Assembly (NCBI GenBank): GCA_005804885.1
Contig: SYOX01000172.1
Span: forward strand, 1-63,572
Direction: 5' to 3'
DNA length: 63,572 nucleotides
Source of the DNA: Pseudomonadota bacterium
GTDB lineage: Bacteria > Myxococcota_A > Bradymonadia > Bradymonadales > GCA-2716585
Below the pieces are notes generated by a model. That model saw only the letters and a program-made list of their open reading frames with translations. It was not told where the DNA came from and made no database searches. Shown here in pieces: positions 7,688 to 18,366 of the stretch; the first letter of the stretch is position 1, and every line of letters starts with the position of its first letter. A program made the translations under genes and the position numbers.

Positions 7688-8743
7688 TCACCCGATCGGG
7701 CCACCCACCGGGAGCTTCCAGGCGTGCTCCAGGCCCATGATCTCGGCCTGCATGTCCGCGCGGTAGGACGAGCGCACCAGCGCCCCGGACTCGACGTGCA
7801 CGAAGCCCATCCTCTCGCCCTCCTCCTTGAGCATGGCAAACTCCTCCGGGGTCACCCACCGCTTGATCGGCAGGTGCCTCGCCGAGGGCCGCAAGTACTG
7901 GCCAAGATTGAGGATTTCGCAACCCGCCGACCGCAGGTCGCGCATCGTCAGGATGACCTCGTGCAGCTCCTCGCCGAGCCCCAGCATCATCCCGCTCTTG
8001 GTCACCGCGCCGGCCCGGCTGGCCGCCCGGATCACGCCCAGCGTGCGCTCGTAGCGCGCCTGGGGCCTCACGAGCATGTGGAGCCGCTCGACCGTCTCGA
8101 TGTTGTGCGCGAAGACGTCCGGCCCGGCCCCCACCACCCTCAACAGGTCCGCCTCGACGCCCTTGAAGTCCGGCGTGAGCACCTCCAGCCCCATCTGCGG
8201 GCACGCCCGCTTGATCTGCCCGATCGTCTCGGCCCAGATCCGCGCCCCGCCGTCCGGCAGATCGTCCCTGTCGACGCTCGTGATGACCGCGTAGCGCAGC
8301 CCCAGCGTCGCGAGCGCCTCGGCCACCCGCCTCGGCTCGTCCTCGTCCACGGCGCCCGGCTTGCCCGTCATCACGTCGCAGAAGCCGCACGAGCGCGTGC
8401 AGACATTGCCCAGGATCATGAAGGTCAGCGCGCGACGACCCCAGCACTCCACGATGTTCGGGCACGAGGCCGACTCGCAGACCGTGTTCAAGCGGCTCTC
8501 CCGGACCAGCCGCTGCACCTGGGTGTACTCCGGCGTCAGCTTCAGCCGCACCTTGAGCCAGGGCGGCTTGCCGCCGGCCTCGTCGGGCGCGCCGCTGGGC
8601 CGGGCAGGCCCGCTGCGCCGCGCGTCCCCGCGAGGCTCGCTCCCGCGCAAGTCCACCCCGCCGGAGGGCGATCCTGTCGTCGGCGCGACCGCGCCGCCCG
8701 ACCCGGCGGGCTGCTCGATGATGGGAAGCGGGATCTTTGACAT
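7688..8743 (-). CDS. lipA: Lipoyl synthase
   Basis: A radical-SAM enzyme that inserts two sulfurs into octanoyl-E2/GcvH to make lipoyl cofactor. The auxiliary cluster motif is CESASCPNIVEC (Cys89, 94, 100) and the radical-SAM motif CTRSCGFC (Cys115, 119, 122). The conserved TSVDRDDLPDGG, LTPDFKG and the C-terminal RSSY motif are all present. The RSSY Ser ligates the auxiliary cluster in characterised LipA. The 351-residue length includes an N-terminal Pro/Gly/Ser extension of about 60 residues, longer than in E. coli LipA. No lipB is adjacent. The gene is 69 bp downstream of pgsA and 81 bp upstream of thiE, so it is probably part of one minus-strand transcript. Confidence 0.96.
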   Translation of the reverse strand: MSKIPLPIIEQPAGSGGAVAPTTGSPSGGVDLRGSEPRGDARRSGPARPSGAPDEAGGKPPWLKVRLKLTPEYTQVQRLVRESRLNTVCESASCPNIVECWGRRALTFMILGNVCTRSCGFCDVMTGKPGAVDEDEPRRVAEALATLGLRYAVITSVDRDDLPDGGARIWAETIGQIKRACPQMGLEVLTPDFKGVEADLLRVVGAGPDVFAHNIETVERLHMLVRPQARYERTLGVIRAASRAGAVTKSGMMLGLGEELHEVILTMRDLRSAGCEILNLGQYLRPSARHLPIKRWVTPEEFAMLKEEGERMGFVHVESGALVRSSYRADMQAEIMGLEHAWKLPVGGPIG

Positions 8744-8812
8744 GGTGTCCTCCAGGCAGACCCGGCGGCCCTCACCTGGCCCTCGGGGCCCGGCAAGAAG
8801 CGCCCAGGCGGC

Positions 8813-9412
8813 TCAATCCTTCCCGATCTCCCCAATCCCCTTGAGGAAGCCCAGGAAGTAGGTCCACGCGCTGGTGAGGCTGAAGATGACGCTGATCAAC
8901 AAGACCCAGAGGCCCAGCCGCTGATAGTTGATGTGCGACTGCCACAGCCACCAGTCCGTGACGTAGTCGTAGTGGACGATCAGCCCGATGAGCCCGATGA
9001 GCTGAAAGGCCGTCTTGAACTTGCCCCCGCTCTCCGAGGCGATCAGGATCCCCTCGGTGCTCGCCAGCGCCCTCAATCCCGTGATCGAGATCTCGCGCGC
9101 CACGATCACCACCACGATCCAGGCCTCCAGCCTCCCCACCGCCGACAGCATCACCAGGGTCGCCATGACGATGAGCTTGTCCGCCAGCGGATCGAGGAAC
9201 TTGCCCGTCATCGACACGAGGTTGCGCTTGCGCGCGATGTAGCCGTCGAAAAAATCCGTGATCGCCGCGCCCGTGAAGGCCAGCGCCGCGATCATGCAGC
9301 TCTTCGGATCGCCCTGGTGGATCAACCACATCACCACCGGGATGATGATGATCCGGATCATCGTCAACGAGTTGGGGATGTTGACGATGTCCTGTCTGAT
9401 CGTGGAGGCCAT
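8813..9412 (-). CDS. pgsA: CDP-diacylglycerol-glycerol-3-phosphate 3-phosphatidyltransferase
   Basis: An integral membrane CDP-alcohol phosphotransferase of 199 residues, the usual length for PgsA, which makes phosphatidylglycerol phosphate for phospholipid synthesis. The family signature DGxxAR...G...D...D is intact: D53-x2-D56-G57-x2-A60-R61-x8-G70-x3-D74-x3-D78. IPNSLTMIRI at the N-terminus is typical of PgsA and supports the start at 9412. Several hydrophobic helices follow. The gene is 25 bp downstream of the lytic transglycosylase gene and 69 bp upstream of lipA. PgsA is preferred over phosphatidylserine or cardiolipin synthase because of the N-terminal motif and length. Confidence 0.93.
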   Translation of the reverse strand: MASTIRQDIVNIPNSLTMIRIIIIPVVMWLIHQGDPKSCMIAALAFTGAAITDFFDGYIARKRNLVSMTGKFLDPLADKLIVMATLVMLSAVGRLEAWIVVVIVAREISITGLRALASTEGILIASESGGKFKTAFQLIGLIGLIVHYDYVTDWWLWQSHINYQRLGLWVLLISVIFSLTSAWTYFLGFLKGIGEIGKD

Positions 9413-9437
9413 GACGTCCGGCGCCTCGCCGCGCGGC

Positions 9438-10202
9438 TCAGCGGGGAGTCGGGCTCCCCGGCGCCTCCGCGCGCTGATAGAGCTTGTAGAAGTGGTAGAC
9501 CTTGCGGACGTACTCCCGCGTCTGGCTGTACGGGATGCCGTCATAACGGGCCACGGCGCCCTCGCCTGCGTTGTACGCCGACAGGAGCAGGTTGATATCC
9601 CCGTTGTACTTGTTCGTCAACATGCGCAGCAGCTTCGTGCCCCCGAAGATGTTCTGGCGCGGGTCAAAGGGATCCTCGACCCCCAGGTAGCGCGCCGTGC
9701 CCGGCATCAGCTGCATCAACCCGATGGCCCCCGCGTGGCTGACCACGTTCGGGCTGTAGTTCGACTCGACCTTGATCACCCCCTTGATGAAGGCCACCGG
9801 GATCTTGTACGCCCTGGACGCCTCCTCGATGATCACGTCGTAGCGAGACTCGCGCGGCGCCGACTCGTCCACCCCCTGATCCGCCGACGCCCCCGTGGCC
9901 CCCGCCGGGACGTCCCGGCGCCCCGCTCGACGGCCGCCGCCCCCACCCGAGGGCTCGCCCGGCTCGTCGCGGATCACCTCCAGCAGCTTCATCCCCGAGC
10001 GCTTCTCGGTCGTCACCAGCACCGACCCGTCCGAGCCCTGGTACTTGTAGATGTCCGCCGAGGCAGACAGCGACCACAACCCCATGATCCAGAACAGGAA
10101 AGCGGCCACAGGCGCGGGGCCACGGCGCCGCGACGCGGGCATCGGGCGCGCTCCATCGGGGGGCGCATCGGCGGGCATGAGGGCGGGGGCGGGGTCAGGC
10201 AT
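9438..10202 (-). CDS. Lytic transglycosylase (SLT domain) with N-terminal DUF4124-like segment
   Basis: An exported peptidoglycan lytic transglycosylase of 254 residues. The catalytic Glu146 lies in KVESNYSP. GAIGLMQLMPGTA (158-170) and AYNAGEGAV (209-217) complete the Slt70-like goose-lysozyme fold. A hydrophobic segment at about 31-48 ending in SASA is the signal peptide; the 30-residue N-region before it is long, so the true start may be the internal Met at residue 21. After the signal, DIYKYQGSDGSVLVTTEK resembles the short DUF4124-type beta module often found before SLT domains. A Gly/Arg-rich linker (about 80-105) separates the two. It is the first gene of the minus-strand run leading to pgsA. 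Confidence 0.92.
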   Translation of the reverse strand: MPDPAPALMPADAPPDGARPMPASRRRGPAPVAAFLFWIMGLWSLSASADIYKYQGSDGSVLVTTEKRSGMKLLEVIRDEPGEPSGGGGGRRAGRRDVPAGATGASADQGVDESAPRESRYDVIIEEASRAYKIPVAFIKGVIKVESNYSPNVVSHAGAIGLMQLMPGTARYLGVEDPFDPRQNIFGGTKLLRMLTNKYNGDINLLLSAYNAGEGAVARYDGIPYSQTREYVRKVYHFYKLYQRAEAPGSPTPR

Positions 10203-10415
10203 GGCGGCGTCGGTGGTGCAAGGTCAAGGCGCGTCGCTCTCCTGAGTATAGGCTGGATCGGGGCGCCGCACGACAAATTCGACCGCGTCGCCGAGGGCGC
10301 CGAGCCGGCGGGCGCAGGCCGCCATTGATGAGGGGTCGGCGGATGGGCTATGGTGTCGCCGGTTTGAGAGCAACGGTGGGGAGGCGAGGTGTCTTCCCGA
10401 GCCCGAGGGGTGTCG

Positions 10416-12743
10416 ATGTCGCGCGCAGATTGGTTCGTAGGGTCCCCGGAAGGCGGGGCTTTGGCGCCGGGGCGGCGGATCGCCTCGGCGATGGTGCTGG
10501 CCTTGATCCTGGCCGCGGCGGCCTGCGGCGACGACGACGGCCCCGCCGTGACGCCCGCGCCGGAGCCCGAGGCGCAGCCCGAGGGTCAGCCCGAGCCCGA
10601 GCCGGAGTGCGGCGACGGGCAGTGCGAGGAGGGCGAGGAGGGCAGCTGCCCGCAGGACTGCCAGGAGCCGGCCTGTCCGGATGGGCAGGCGGCTTGTCTG
10701 GACGAGTTCGGCTTGCAGGACAACAGCCTGTGCGGTCCGGGGACGACCTGCATGGAGGGCTGCTGCGTGGCGCGCTTCAGCTGCACCGAGGACGCGCAGT
10801 GCGCCGCGCGGGCGGGCACGGACGTCAACTGTCAGGACGCGCAGCTCGACTGCGTCTGCAATGAGGATACGGGCGCCTGCTTCATCCAGATGTGCAGCGC
10901 CAACGTCGACTGCGGCGACGGGGTCTGCGCCAACGGCGCGTGCAAGGAGACGCCGGCGTCGGAGGGCTTGAGGGCGCGCATCGTGTTTGCCCCGCGGCTC
11001 ATCGCCCAGGGCGAGCGGCAGGAGATCGCCCTGGTGGCCATCGACCCGGAGACCCAGGCGGTCGTCGAGGGCGTCGAGATCGCGCTGGTGAGCGACGACA
11101 GCGGCGCGGTCGCCGTGGTCGACGCGGCCACGAGCGACGGCGTGGCCGCCGTCGAGGGCGGCGCGCAGGGCGGGGTGGCGACCTTGACCGCCAAGGTCGT
11201 GGCCAACGCGAACGACCCGGGCCACAGCGCAACGATCCGCGGGCTGCTGGCGCCGCCGGAGCAGGGCGTCCGGGTGACGGTCATCAACGAGTCCACCGGC
11301 GCCCCGATCGAGGGCGCGACGGTCATCGTGCACGGCGAGGGCTCGCTCAGGGGCCAGACCGACGCGCTCGGCCAGGTCATCCTCGAGGAGGCCAGCGCGC
11401 CCCTGAGCCTGACGGTCACCGCCGCCGAGCACAGCCACGTCTCGATCATCGACGTGAACAGCGCCGATCTGCTCGTGCCGCTGCCCCAGCGGGTCTCGAC
11501 CAAGATCGATCTGGACGAGAACGAGCGCGCGCTGGTCTTCGACGGGCTGCGCAACGTCGACGTGGTCCAGGGCCAGCCCTCCTTCCGCCGGGTGCTCAAC
11601 ACGGGCGAGATCGAGATCGCGCTGTCGGGCTTCGGCCTGGGCTCGGGGCTGCTGGACTTGAACTTTGACCTGATCGTCGGGCCGAACGTGGCCCAGTACC
11701 TGCCCCCCAACACGGGCCTGCCGCTGCCGACGAACGATCCCATCGAGATCCCCGGCGGCGTCACGCTGCTCTTCAACCGCCAGCCCGTCGTCGACCGCTT
11801 CCTGCTGGTCAGCCCCCCCGGCGTCCGCACGCTGTGGACCCTCGGCGGCCGCGTCAGCCTCATCGAGAACCCGAACCTGGTGGCCGACATCCTCGGGTCG
11901 ATCAACGGCAACATCGACATCGGGCAGATCGTGGCGGCCATCCTGCCCTTCTTCGCCAACTTCTACTCGGGCTTCACCCCGGACGTGGTCATGGCCGACA
12001 GCCCCGAGCTGCCGCCGCGATCGATCGAGGCCGCGCTCAAGGTGCCCACGGGCCTGCGGACCGGCATCACCGCCCCGGCGCTGCCCACCCTCGGCGAGAC
12101 CCCCATCGACGGGGTCCTCTTCCTCGGCGGCGTCCTGACCCCCGACCAGGGCTTCTTGCCCATGGGCATCACGGCCGCCCTGGACGCCTCCGGCGACGCC
12201 CTGCCCGACGGCCGCGTCGATCCCGTCACCCTCCAGATGAGCCCGGCCCACAGCGGCGTCCAGGGCCCGCACGCGCGCTACGTCGTCGTCGTCGTCGCGC
12301 TCTCCTTCAACAGCGCCGGCGGCGGCGGCCGCGAGGCCACCAGCGTCCTGATGGCCAGCGCCGCCCCCGGCGCCGCCCTGCCCTCCGCCTCTCAGCTCGG
12401 CCGCGACGGCTTCCTGGGCTTCTCGGCCGAGAGCGCCTTCGACCCCGAGGCGCGCCGCCTGACCCTCTCGCCCGGCGACGCCGACATCGTCCGCACCGTC
12501 ATCGAGGGCGAGGACGGCCTCAAGTGGATCGTCTGGTCCCCCGGCAGCACCGAGGCCGTCGACCTGCCCGATCTGGCCGCGCTCGACATCGAGGACCCCA
12601 CCACCCGCGACCGCGTCCGCGTCGAGCTGCTCGACACGGCCGATGGCGCCGAGGACCTCGACGACCTGGCCGCGCTGCGCGGCAAGGGCCTCAACGACAT
12701 CATCGGCCTGATCGACGCCTTCTCCATCGTCGAGCTCGAGTAG
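10416..12743 (+). CDS. Large lipoprotein with Cys-rich segment and Ig-like/regulatory-like domains
   Basis: A 775-residue secreted lipoprotein with no recognised function. The N-terminus has a hydrophobic stretch ending in the lipobox-like AAAAC before an acidic DDDG tether and a Pro/Glu-rich linker. Two small Cys-rich segments follow (roughly 60-180) with EGF/disulfide-knot-like spacing such as [12 protein letters not shown]. Next comes an Ig-like stretch containing [14 protein letters not shown], then a carboxypeptidase-regulatory-like segment ([20 protein letters not shown]). The rest is beta-rich. The start at 10416 follows a GAGGGG stretch; a GTG at 10389 is an alternative. The gene is divergent from the lytic transglycosylase and upstream of the FHA-GGDEF gene, which has its own promoter candidate. 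Confidence 0.8.
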   Translation: MSRADWFVGSPEGGALAPGRRIASAMVLALILAAAACGDDDGPAVTPAPEPEAQPEGQPEPEPECGDGQCEEGEEGSCPQDCQEPACPDGQAACLDEFGLQDNSLCGPGTTCMEGCCVARFSCTEDAQCAARAGTDVNCQDAQLDCVCNEDTGACFIQMCSANVDCGDGVCANGACKETPASEGLRARIVFAPRLIAQGERQEIALVAIDPETQAVVEGVEIALVSDDSGAVAVVDAATSDGVAAVEGGAQGGVATLTAKVVANANDPGHSATIRGLLAPPEQGVRVTVINESTGAPIEGATVIVHGEGSLRGQTDALGQVILEEASAPLSLTVTAAEHSHVSIIDVNSADLLVPLPQRVSTKIDLDENERALVFDGLRNVDVVQGQPSFRRVLNTGEIEIALSGFGLGSGLLDLNFDLIVGPNVAQYLPPNTGLPLPTNDPIEIPGGVTLLFNRQPVVDRFLLVSPPGVRTLWTLGGRVSLIENPNLVADILGSINGNIDIGQIVAAILPFFANFYSGFTPDVVMADSPELPPRSIEAALKVPTGLRTGITAPALPTLGETPIDGVLFLGGVLTPDQGFLPMGITAALDASGDALPDGRVDPVTLQMSPAHSGVQGPHARYVVVVVALSFNSAGGGGREATSVLMASAAPGAALPSASQLGRDGFLGFSAESAFDPEARRLTLSPGDADIVRTVIEGEDGLKWIVWSPGSTEAVDLPDLAALDIEDPTTRDRVRVELLDTADGAEDLDDLAALRGKGLNDIIGLIDAFSIVELE

Positions 12744-12796
12744 ACACCCGCCGTGCGCCGCTGGGTCGACGCCCAGCACAACCGACGCCAACAAGA

Positions 12797-12825
12797 TTGC
12801 CACAATCTCCTTCCTGGCCTATTGT
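12797..12825 (+). promoter_or_regulatory. Candidate sigma-70 promoter for the FHA-GGDEF gene
   Basis: TTGCCA (12797-12802) and TATTGT (12820-12825) are separated by exactly 17 bp, in a locally AT-richer stretch between the lipoprotein stop and the cyclase ATG at 12929. Each hexamer has two mismatches from its consensus (TTGACA, TATAAT). The predicted leader would be about 95 nt. Confidence 0.45.
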
Positions 12826-12928
12826 TGCCCAAGGAAGTGTTCATGAACATCATTTCAAGACGGGGCCTGATCGAACCCGTGAGTCGATCGCCGCTCTCCC
12901 CCGTTCCGGCCGGAAGGACCGCATCCCC

Positions 12929-13921
<993 letters not shown>

Positions 13922-13956
13922 CCCCCTCGCGCGCACGCCGCCGCGAGCACACCCCC

Positions 13957-15111
13957 ATGCGACGCCTCTACTTCGACTACAACGCCTCCGCGCCCATCGA
14001 CCCCCACGTCCTCGACGCCGTCGTCGAGGCGCTGCGCGCCTGCGGCGGCAACCCCTCCAGCGTCCACCGCGAGGGCCAGCGGGCCCGCGCCGCCGTCGAG
14101 GCCGCGCGCCGCCACGTCGCCGCCCTGATCGGCGCCCACAGCACCGAGATCACCTTCACCAGCGGCGCCACCGAGGCCAACAACGCCGCCCTGCTGACCC
14201 TGGCCGCCGCCACCGAGGGCGCCCTCGTCACCACCCTCGTCGAGCACCCCTCCGTCCTGGCACCCCTGGCCGCCATCGAGGCGCGCGGCCGCGCCGTCCT
14301 GCGCGTCGCCGTCGACCCCCTCGGCATGATCCCCGAGCCCGAGGACCTCATCGGGCAGGCCGAGCGCGCCGGCGCCGGCGCCCTGAGCGTCATGCTGGCC
14401 AACAACGAGACCGGCAACCTCTTCCCCGTCGCCCGCCTCGCCGCGCTCGCCCGAGCGCGCGGCTGGCCGACCCACTGCGACGCCACCCCGGCCGTCGGCA
14501 AGCTCCCCGTCGACGTCGAGGCCCTCGGCGTCGACCTCCTGAGCCTCTCCGGCCACAAGCTCGGCGCCCCCAAGGGCGTCGGCGCCCTCTTCGCGCGCGC
14601 CGACTTCGAACCCGCCGCCGCCATCCTCGGCGGACACCAGGAGCGCGGCCGCCGCGGCGGCCCCGAGACCGTGCCCGCCCTCGTCGGCCTCGGCCGCGCC
14701 GCCGAGATCGCCGCCCGCCGCCTCGCCGACGAGCGCGAGGCCCCCTCACCGCTGGCCGCCCTGCGCGACGCCCTCTGGGACGCCATCGCCGCCATCGAAC
14801 CCCGCGCCGTCCGCCAGACCCACCCCACCCTCTGCCTGCCCAACACCCTCAACGTCCGCTTCCCCGACGTCGACGGCGAGACCCTCCTGCTCAACCTCGA
14901 TCTCGACGGGATCGCCGTCAGCGCCGGCTCCGCCTGCACCGCCGGCAGCCTCGAACCCAGCCACGTCATCCTCGCCATGGGCGTCCCCCCCGATCTGGCC
15001 CGCGGCTCCGTCCGCTTCAGCCTCGGACCCCCGCACACCCTCGACGACGTCCTCGCCCTCATCGACCGGCTCCCCGCCGTCCTGGCCCGCACCCGCACCC
15101 CACGCTGGTGA
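13957..15111 (+). CDS. Cysteine desulfurase (NifS/IscS family)
   Basis: A PLP enzyme of 384 residues that takes sulfur from cysteine as a persulfide for Fe-S clusters or thio-tRNA. It shows YFDYNASAP (5-13), SGATEANN (69-76), the PLP Lys201 in SGHKLGAPKG and the persulfide-forming Cys327 in VSAGSACTAGS. Class-I type NifS/IscS features (long active-site loop) are visible. The gene follows the GGDEF gene by 35 bp. mnmA lies less than 4 kb downstream on the same strand, and an IscS-type protein is the usual sulfur donor to MnmA. No iscU, iscA or iscR is adjacent, so a dedicated role in tRNA thiolation is a reasonable but unproven inference. Confidence 0.93.
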   Translation: MRRLYFDYNASAPIDPHVLDAVVEALRACGGNPSSVHREGQRARAAVEAARRHVAALIGAHSTEITFTSGATEANNAALLTLAAATEGALVTTLVEHPSVLAPLAAIEARGRAVLRVAVDPLGMIPEPEDLIGQAERAGAGALSVMLANNETGNLFPVARLAALARARGWPTHCDATPAVGKLPVDVEALGVDLLSLSGHKLGAPKGVGALFARADFEPAAAILGGHQERGRRGGPETVPALVGLGRAAEIAARRLADEREAPSPLAALRDALWDAIAAIEPRAVRQTHPTLCLPNTLNVRFPDVDGETLLLNLDLDGIAVSAGSACTAGSLEPSHVILAMGVPPDLARGSVRFSLGPPHTLDDVLALIDRLPAVLARTRTPRW

Positions 15112-15386
15112 GCCAGGCCAGGGGGCGCGTCGAGATCGGCAAATCGTCAGACATTACGGACACATGGCGATGGGCGAACCGACGCCGTTGACCGCCAAGG
15201 CAGGGATCGGCGCGTCGGCCCCGTTGACGCGACGCTCCCGACGTGCCCCTCATCGGCGTCGACCCGCCGAGATCCGGCCAGGACCCTGTTCTGGAACGGG
15301 AACGGGGGACCGGTCGCCTTGCGCGCATCGGCCCTTGGCCGTACCCTCCGGGATGGAATCGGGACGAAGCAGGAGGAGCAGTCGCC
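15112..15386. other. Intergenic region before the FG-GAP lipoprotein
   Basis: No gene is apparent. The stretch contains a strong Shine-Dalgarno (AGGAGGA, 15371-15377) for the GTG start at 15387 and some degenerate GACGCCGTTGAC / CCCCGTTGACGCG repeats around 15181-15235. No promoter could be picked with confidence. Confidence 0.5.
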
Positions 15387-17882
15387 GTGAAGATATGGAC
15401 GCGTCATCTCTGTGTGTCGGCGGCGCTTTGCTGGGCGCTGGCCGCGTCGGGCTGCGTGGCGGACATCGCCAGCGACGCGGCGCCCCGCCCCCAGGATCCT
15501 CCCGAGCGCGCGGCCGGAGAGGCTTGCGGCGCGGACCTCGGGGAGTGCGCGGCGGGGCTGGAGTGCGTGGGCGGGCTGTGTGAGCCCGCCGAGTCGCCGG
15601 ACGCGGGCGGCGAGCAGCCGCAGGGCTGCGAAGACGGCCGACCAGGGTGCGGCGGCGTGTGCTGCCTGGAGTCCGAGGTCTGCGATCAGGACCAGTGCGA
15701 GCCGGCCTGCCCGAGCGAGGTCGTGTGCGAGGGGATCTGCTGCGGCGCGGGGGAGGTGTGCGAGCAGGGCCGGTGCCTGCCACCTTGCCAGACCCAGCGC
15801 TGCGGCGCGGAGCTGTCGCTGTGCTGCGGCGCGGAGGAGGTGTGCTTCGGCGGCGCGTGCCTGGAGCCGGGCGCCGCGTGCGAGACGACGGACGACTGCG
15901 CCGAGGCGGAGATCTGCGAGCCCTCGCTGGGGCGGTGCTTGTCGCGCGACGGGGTGCAGGTGTGCGAGTTCCGGCCGCCGGTGGGGCAGTTCGAGCCTGT
16001 CCTGGGGTGCCGCTGGACGCCCGAGGGGCTGGCGGAGACGCCCGAGCGGGGCGACGTGGTGGCCACGCCGATCGTGCTGAACCTGACGGACGACAACGAG
16101 GACGGGCGCACGGACACGCAGGACACCCCGGACATCGCCTTCTTGACCTACGATCTGACGGGCCAGGGGTGTTGCAACAGGCCGGCGACCTTGCGGATCG
16201 TGTCGGGGCAGTGCGAGCCGGGCGGGGGGATGCGGACGCTGGCCTCGCTGGTGGAGCCGGGGCTGGACAACTCGTCGGGGCTGGCCGGCGGCGACCTCGA
16301 CGGCGACGGGGTCCCTGAGATCGTCGGGGTGGGGATGTTCGACGTCAACCTCAACAACGGCGCGCCTCGGCCGCAGGGCGTGGTGGTGTGGACGCGCGAG
16401 GACCCGGCGGGGTCGGGCTGGCGGGTGCTGTGGCAGAACACGACCTACCCGACCTTCAACGTCCACACGCGCGGCGGCGCGCTGGTGAGCCTCGCGGATC
16501 TGGAGGGGGACGGGCTGCCGGAGGTCATCGTCGGCAATGTGGCGCTCAACGGCCAGGACGGGTCGCTCAAGTGGGACGGTGTGGTGACCAGCGGCGGGAC
16601 AGGCGGGATCGGCAACAACGCCTTCCTCGGGCCCTATTCTATCGCCGTGGACATCGATCTGGACGGGCAGCGCGAGGTCATGGCCGGCAACACGCTCTAT
16701 GGGGCCGACGGGGCCGTGCGGTGGACCTTCGATTATGGGGAGGGGAACAACTCGGCCTGCGGGGGGAACCTGGCTTGCGACGGTTATGTGGCGGCGGCCA
16801 ACTTCGACGACGACCCGCAGGGGGAGATCGTGATCGTGCGGCTGGGCGAGGTGTTCGTGCTGGAGCACGACGGGGGTCTGTTGTGGCGGCAGGCGATCCC
16901 GGTGGACGACTGCGCCTTCAACGAGTCGGGGCCGCCGACGGTGGCGGACTTTGACGGCGACGGCCGGCCGGAGATCGGGACGGCGGCGGCGGACTTCTAC
17001 GCGGTGCTGGACATGGATTGCGACGCGGACCCGCTGCCGGAGGGCTGTGCCAGCCGGGGGGTGCTGTGGGCCGCGCCCAACGAGGACTGCTCAAGCCGGG
17101 TGACGGCGTCGAGCGTCTTTGACTTCGAGGGCGACGGCAAGGCGGAGATGATCTACGCCGATGAGGCGGCCTTGCGGATCTTCGACGGCGGCACGGGGCG
17201 GGTTCTTTTTCAGGACGACACCCACGGCAGCCACACGCGGATCGAGATGCCGGTGATCGCCGACGTGGACAACGACGGCAATGCCGATATCGTGATCCCG
17301 GAGAACGGCTCCAACGAAGGGACGCCCGGGCTGGAGGTCTTCAAGGACGCCTCGGACAACTGGGTGCGGACGCGGCGGATCTGGAACCAGCACGCCTACA
17401 GCGTCACCAACGTCACCGAGGACGGGCGCCTGCCGGCGGCGCCGGACCCGAACTGGCTCGACGGGCGGCTGAACAACTTCCGCCAGAACGTCCAGCCCTC
17501 GGGGGTCTTCGACGCCCCGGATCTGGTGCTGCGCGCCCTGAGCGCCGACACGGCGCGCTGCGGGGCGGAGCTTGTCCTGGGGCTGGAGGTGATCGCGGCC
17601 AACGAGGGGGCGCTGAGCGTCCCGGCGGGCATCCCCGTGCGCGTCGAGGCGCTCTACGCCGAGGCGGGCCAGCGGCTGCGAGCGCCGATCGCGGAGCTGG
17701 CGACGACGACCCGGCTGCTGCCGGGGCAGTTCGAGGTCTTCGCGATCTCGTGGCCCGTCCCGGTCGAGCTGCCCGACACCTTCAGCGTGCGCGCGGCCAT
17801 CGATCCAGACAGCGCCGTCAACGAGTGCATCGAGGACAACAACGGCGCGCAGCTCGAGGTGACCTGCGCGATCATCCGCTGA
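15387..17882 (+). CDS. FG-GAP/VCBS-repeat lipoprotein with Cys-rich N-terminus and CARDB-like C-terminus
   Basis: An 831-residue cell-surface lipoprotein. The GTG start is chosen because it lies 9 nt after AGGAGGA and gives a compact signal peptide with lipobox AASGC (Cys23). Residues about 45-200 form a Cys-rich region with repeated CxxxxxCCGxxxVC-type units, like those in myxobacterial surface proteins. The central part carries FG-GAP/VCBS-type calcium loops (DLDGDGVPEIVGVG, DVDNDGNADIVIP, DFDGDGRPEIG), expected to fold as a beta-propeller. The last about 115 residues (from DLVLRALSAD) resemble a CARDB/Ig-like adhesion domain. The likely role is adhesion or ligand binding at the surface; no enzyme motif is seen. 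Confidence 0.85.
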   Translation: MKIWTRHLCVSAALCWALAASGCVADIASDAAPRPQDPPERAAGEACGADLGECAAGLECVGGLCEPAESPDAGGEQPQGCEDGRPGCGGVCCLESEVCDQDQCEPACPSEVVCEGICCGAGEVCEQGRCLPPCQTQRCGAELSLCCGAEEVCFGGACLEPGAACETTDDCAEAEICEPSLGRCLSRDGVQVCEFRPPVGQFEPVLGCRWTPEGLAETPERGDVVATPIVLNLTDDNEDGRTDTQDTPDIAFLTYDLTGQGCCNRPATLRIVSGQCEPGGGMRTLASLVEPGLDNSSGLAGGDLDGDGVPEIVGVGMFDVNLNNGAPRPQGVVVWTREDPAGSGWRVLWQNTTYPTFNVHTRGGALVSLADLEGDGLPEVIVGNVALNGQDGSLKWDGVVTSGGTGGIGNNAFLGPYSIAVDIDLDGQREVMAGNTLYGADGAVRWTFDYGEGNNSACGGNLACDGYVAAANFDDDPQGEIVIVRLGEVFVLEHDGGLLWRQAIPVDDCAFNESGPPTVADFDGDGRPEIGTAAADFYAVLDMDCDADPLPEGCASRGVLWAAPNEDCSSRVTASSVFDFEGDGKAEMIYADEAALRIFDGGTGRVLFQDDTHGSHTRIEMPVIADVDNDGNADIVIPENGSNEGTPGLEVFKDASDNWVRTRRIWNQHAYSVTNVTEDGRLPAAPDPNWLDGRLNNFRQNVQPSGVFDAPDLVLRALSADTARCGAELVLGLEVIAANEGALSVPAGIPVRVEALYAEAGQRLRAPIAELATTTRLLPGQFEVFAISWPVPVELPDTFSVRAAIDPDSAVNECIEDNNGAQLEVTCAIIR

Positions 17883-17968
17883 AGGCTGCTCGCCTGCGGC
17901 TCATCCTGGGGTGAGCGCTTGGGCGCTGCTGGAGCGCATCTCGTCGAACCTGCGATCGACAAGATCAG

Positions 17969-18238
17969 TCATGGTTCAACACGGCGCGCGCGGTACTGGC
18001 GCACGAGGCGAAGCCAGGCCGCCTCGGCCTCGGCAGAGCGCGGATCTTGCCACGCCCGAAGCCGCAGGCCCAGAGGCGAGCCCGCAATGGCGGCATCTGC
18101 AAAGCGCACCACGGACACCAGCGCTCGGGCGTGATCTTCAACGCTGGCCTCGATCCAGGGCTCGACCTCTTCGCGCAGCGTGAGATCTTCACGGCGCCTC
18201 AAGGCGTCAGCGCTTGGAGGGGCGAGCATGGCTTTCAT
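17969..18238 (-). CDS. Small hypothetical protein
   Basis: A possible 89-residue soluble protein, rich in Leu, Ala, Arg and Glu and predicted helical (for example REDLTLREEVEPWIEASVEDH near 16-36). The amino-acid composition looks like a real protein, unlike the translation upstream of Met at 18238, which runs into the inverted-repeat region. No family is recognised. It is convergent with the FG-GAP lipoprotein gene, with stops about 87 bp apart. Confidence 0.5.
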   Translation of the reverse strand: MKAMLAPPSADALRRREDLTLREEVEPWIEASVEDHARALVSVVRFADAAIAGSPLGLRLRAWQDPRSAEAEAAWLRLVRQYRARRVEP

Positions 18239-18366
18239 GATCAGGATGGGCAAGGGAGGTCGGCCTCGATCCCGCCGGATGGAGCCGCGACCTCGAAGGT
18301 TCTGCTCGGTGTACATCGGCCGGGCGGTCAAGGCGAGCGAGACGTCTGGCGTTGGCCTTGCTGTCT

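Noticed and set aside
12843..12928. Start of the FHA-GGDEF protein at ATG 12843
   Set aside because: That ATG is out of frame with the FHA domain; 12929 is the first suitable in-frame ATG before the domain.
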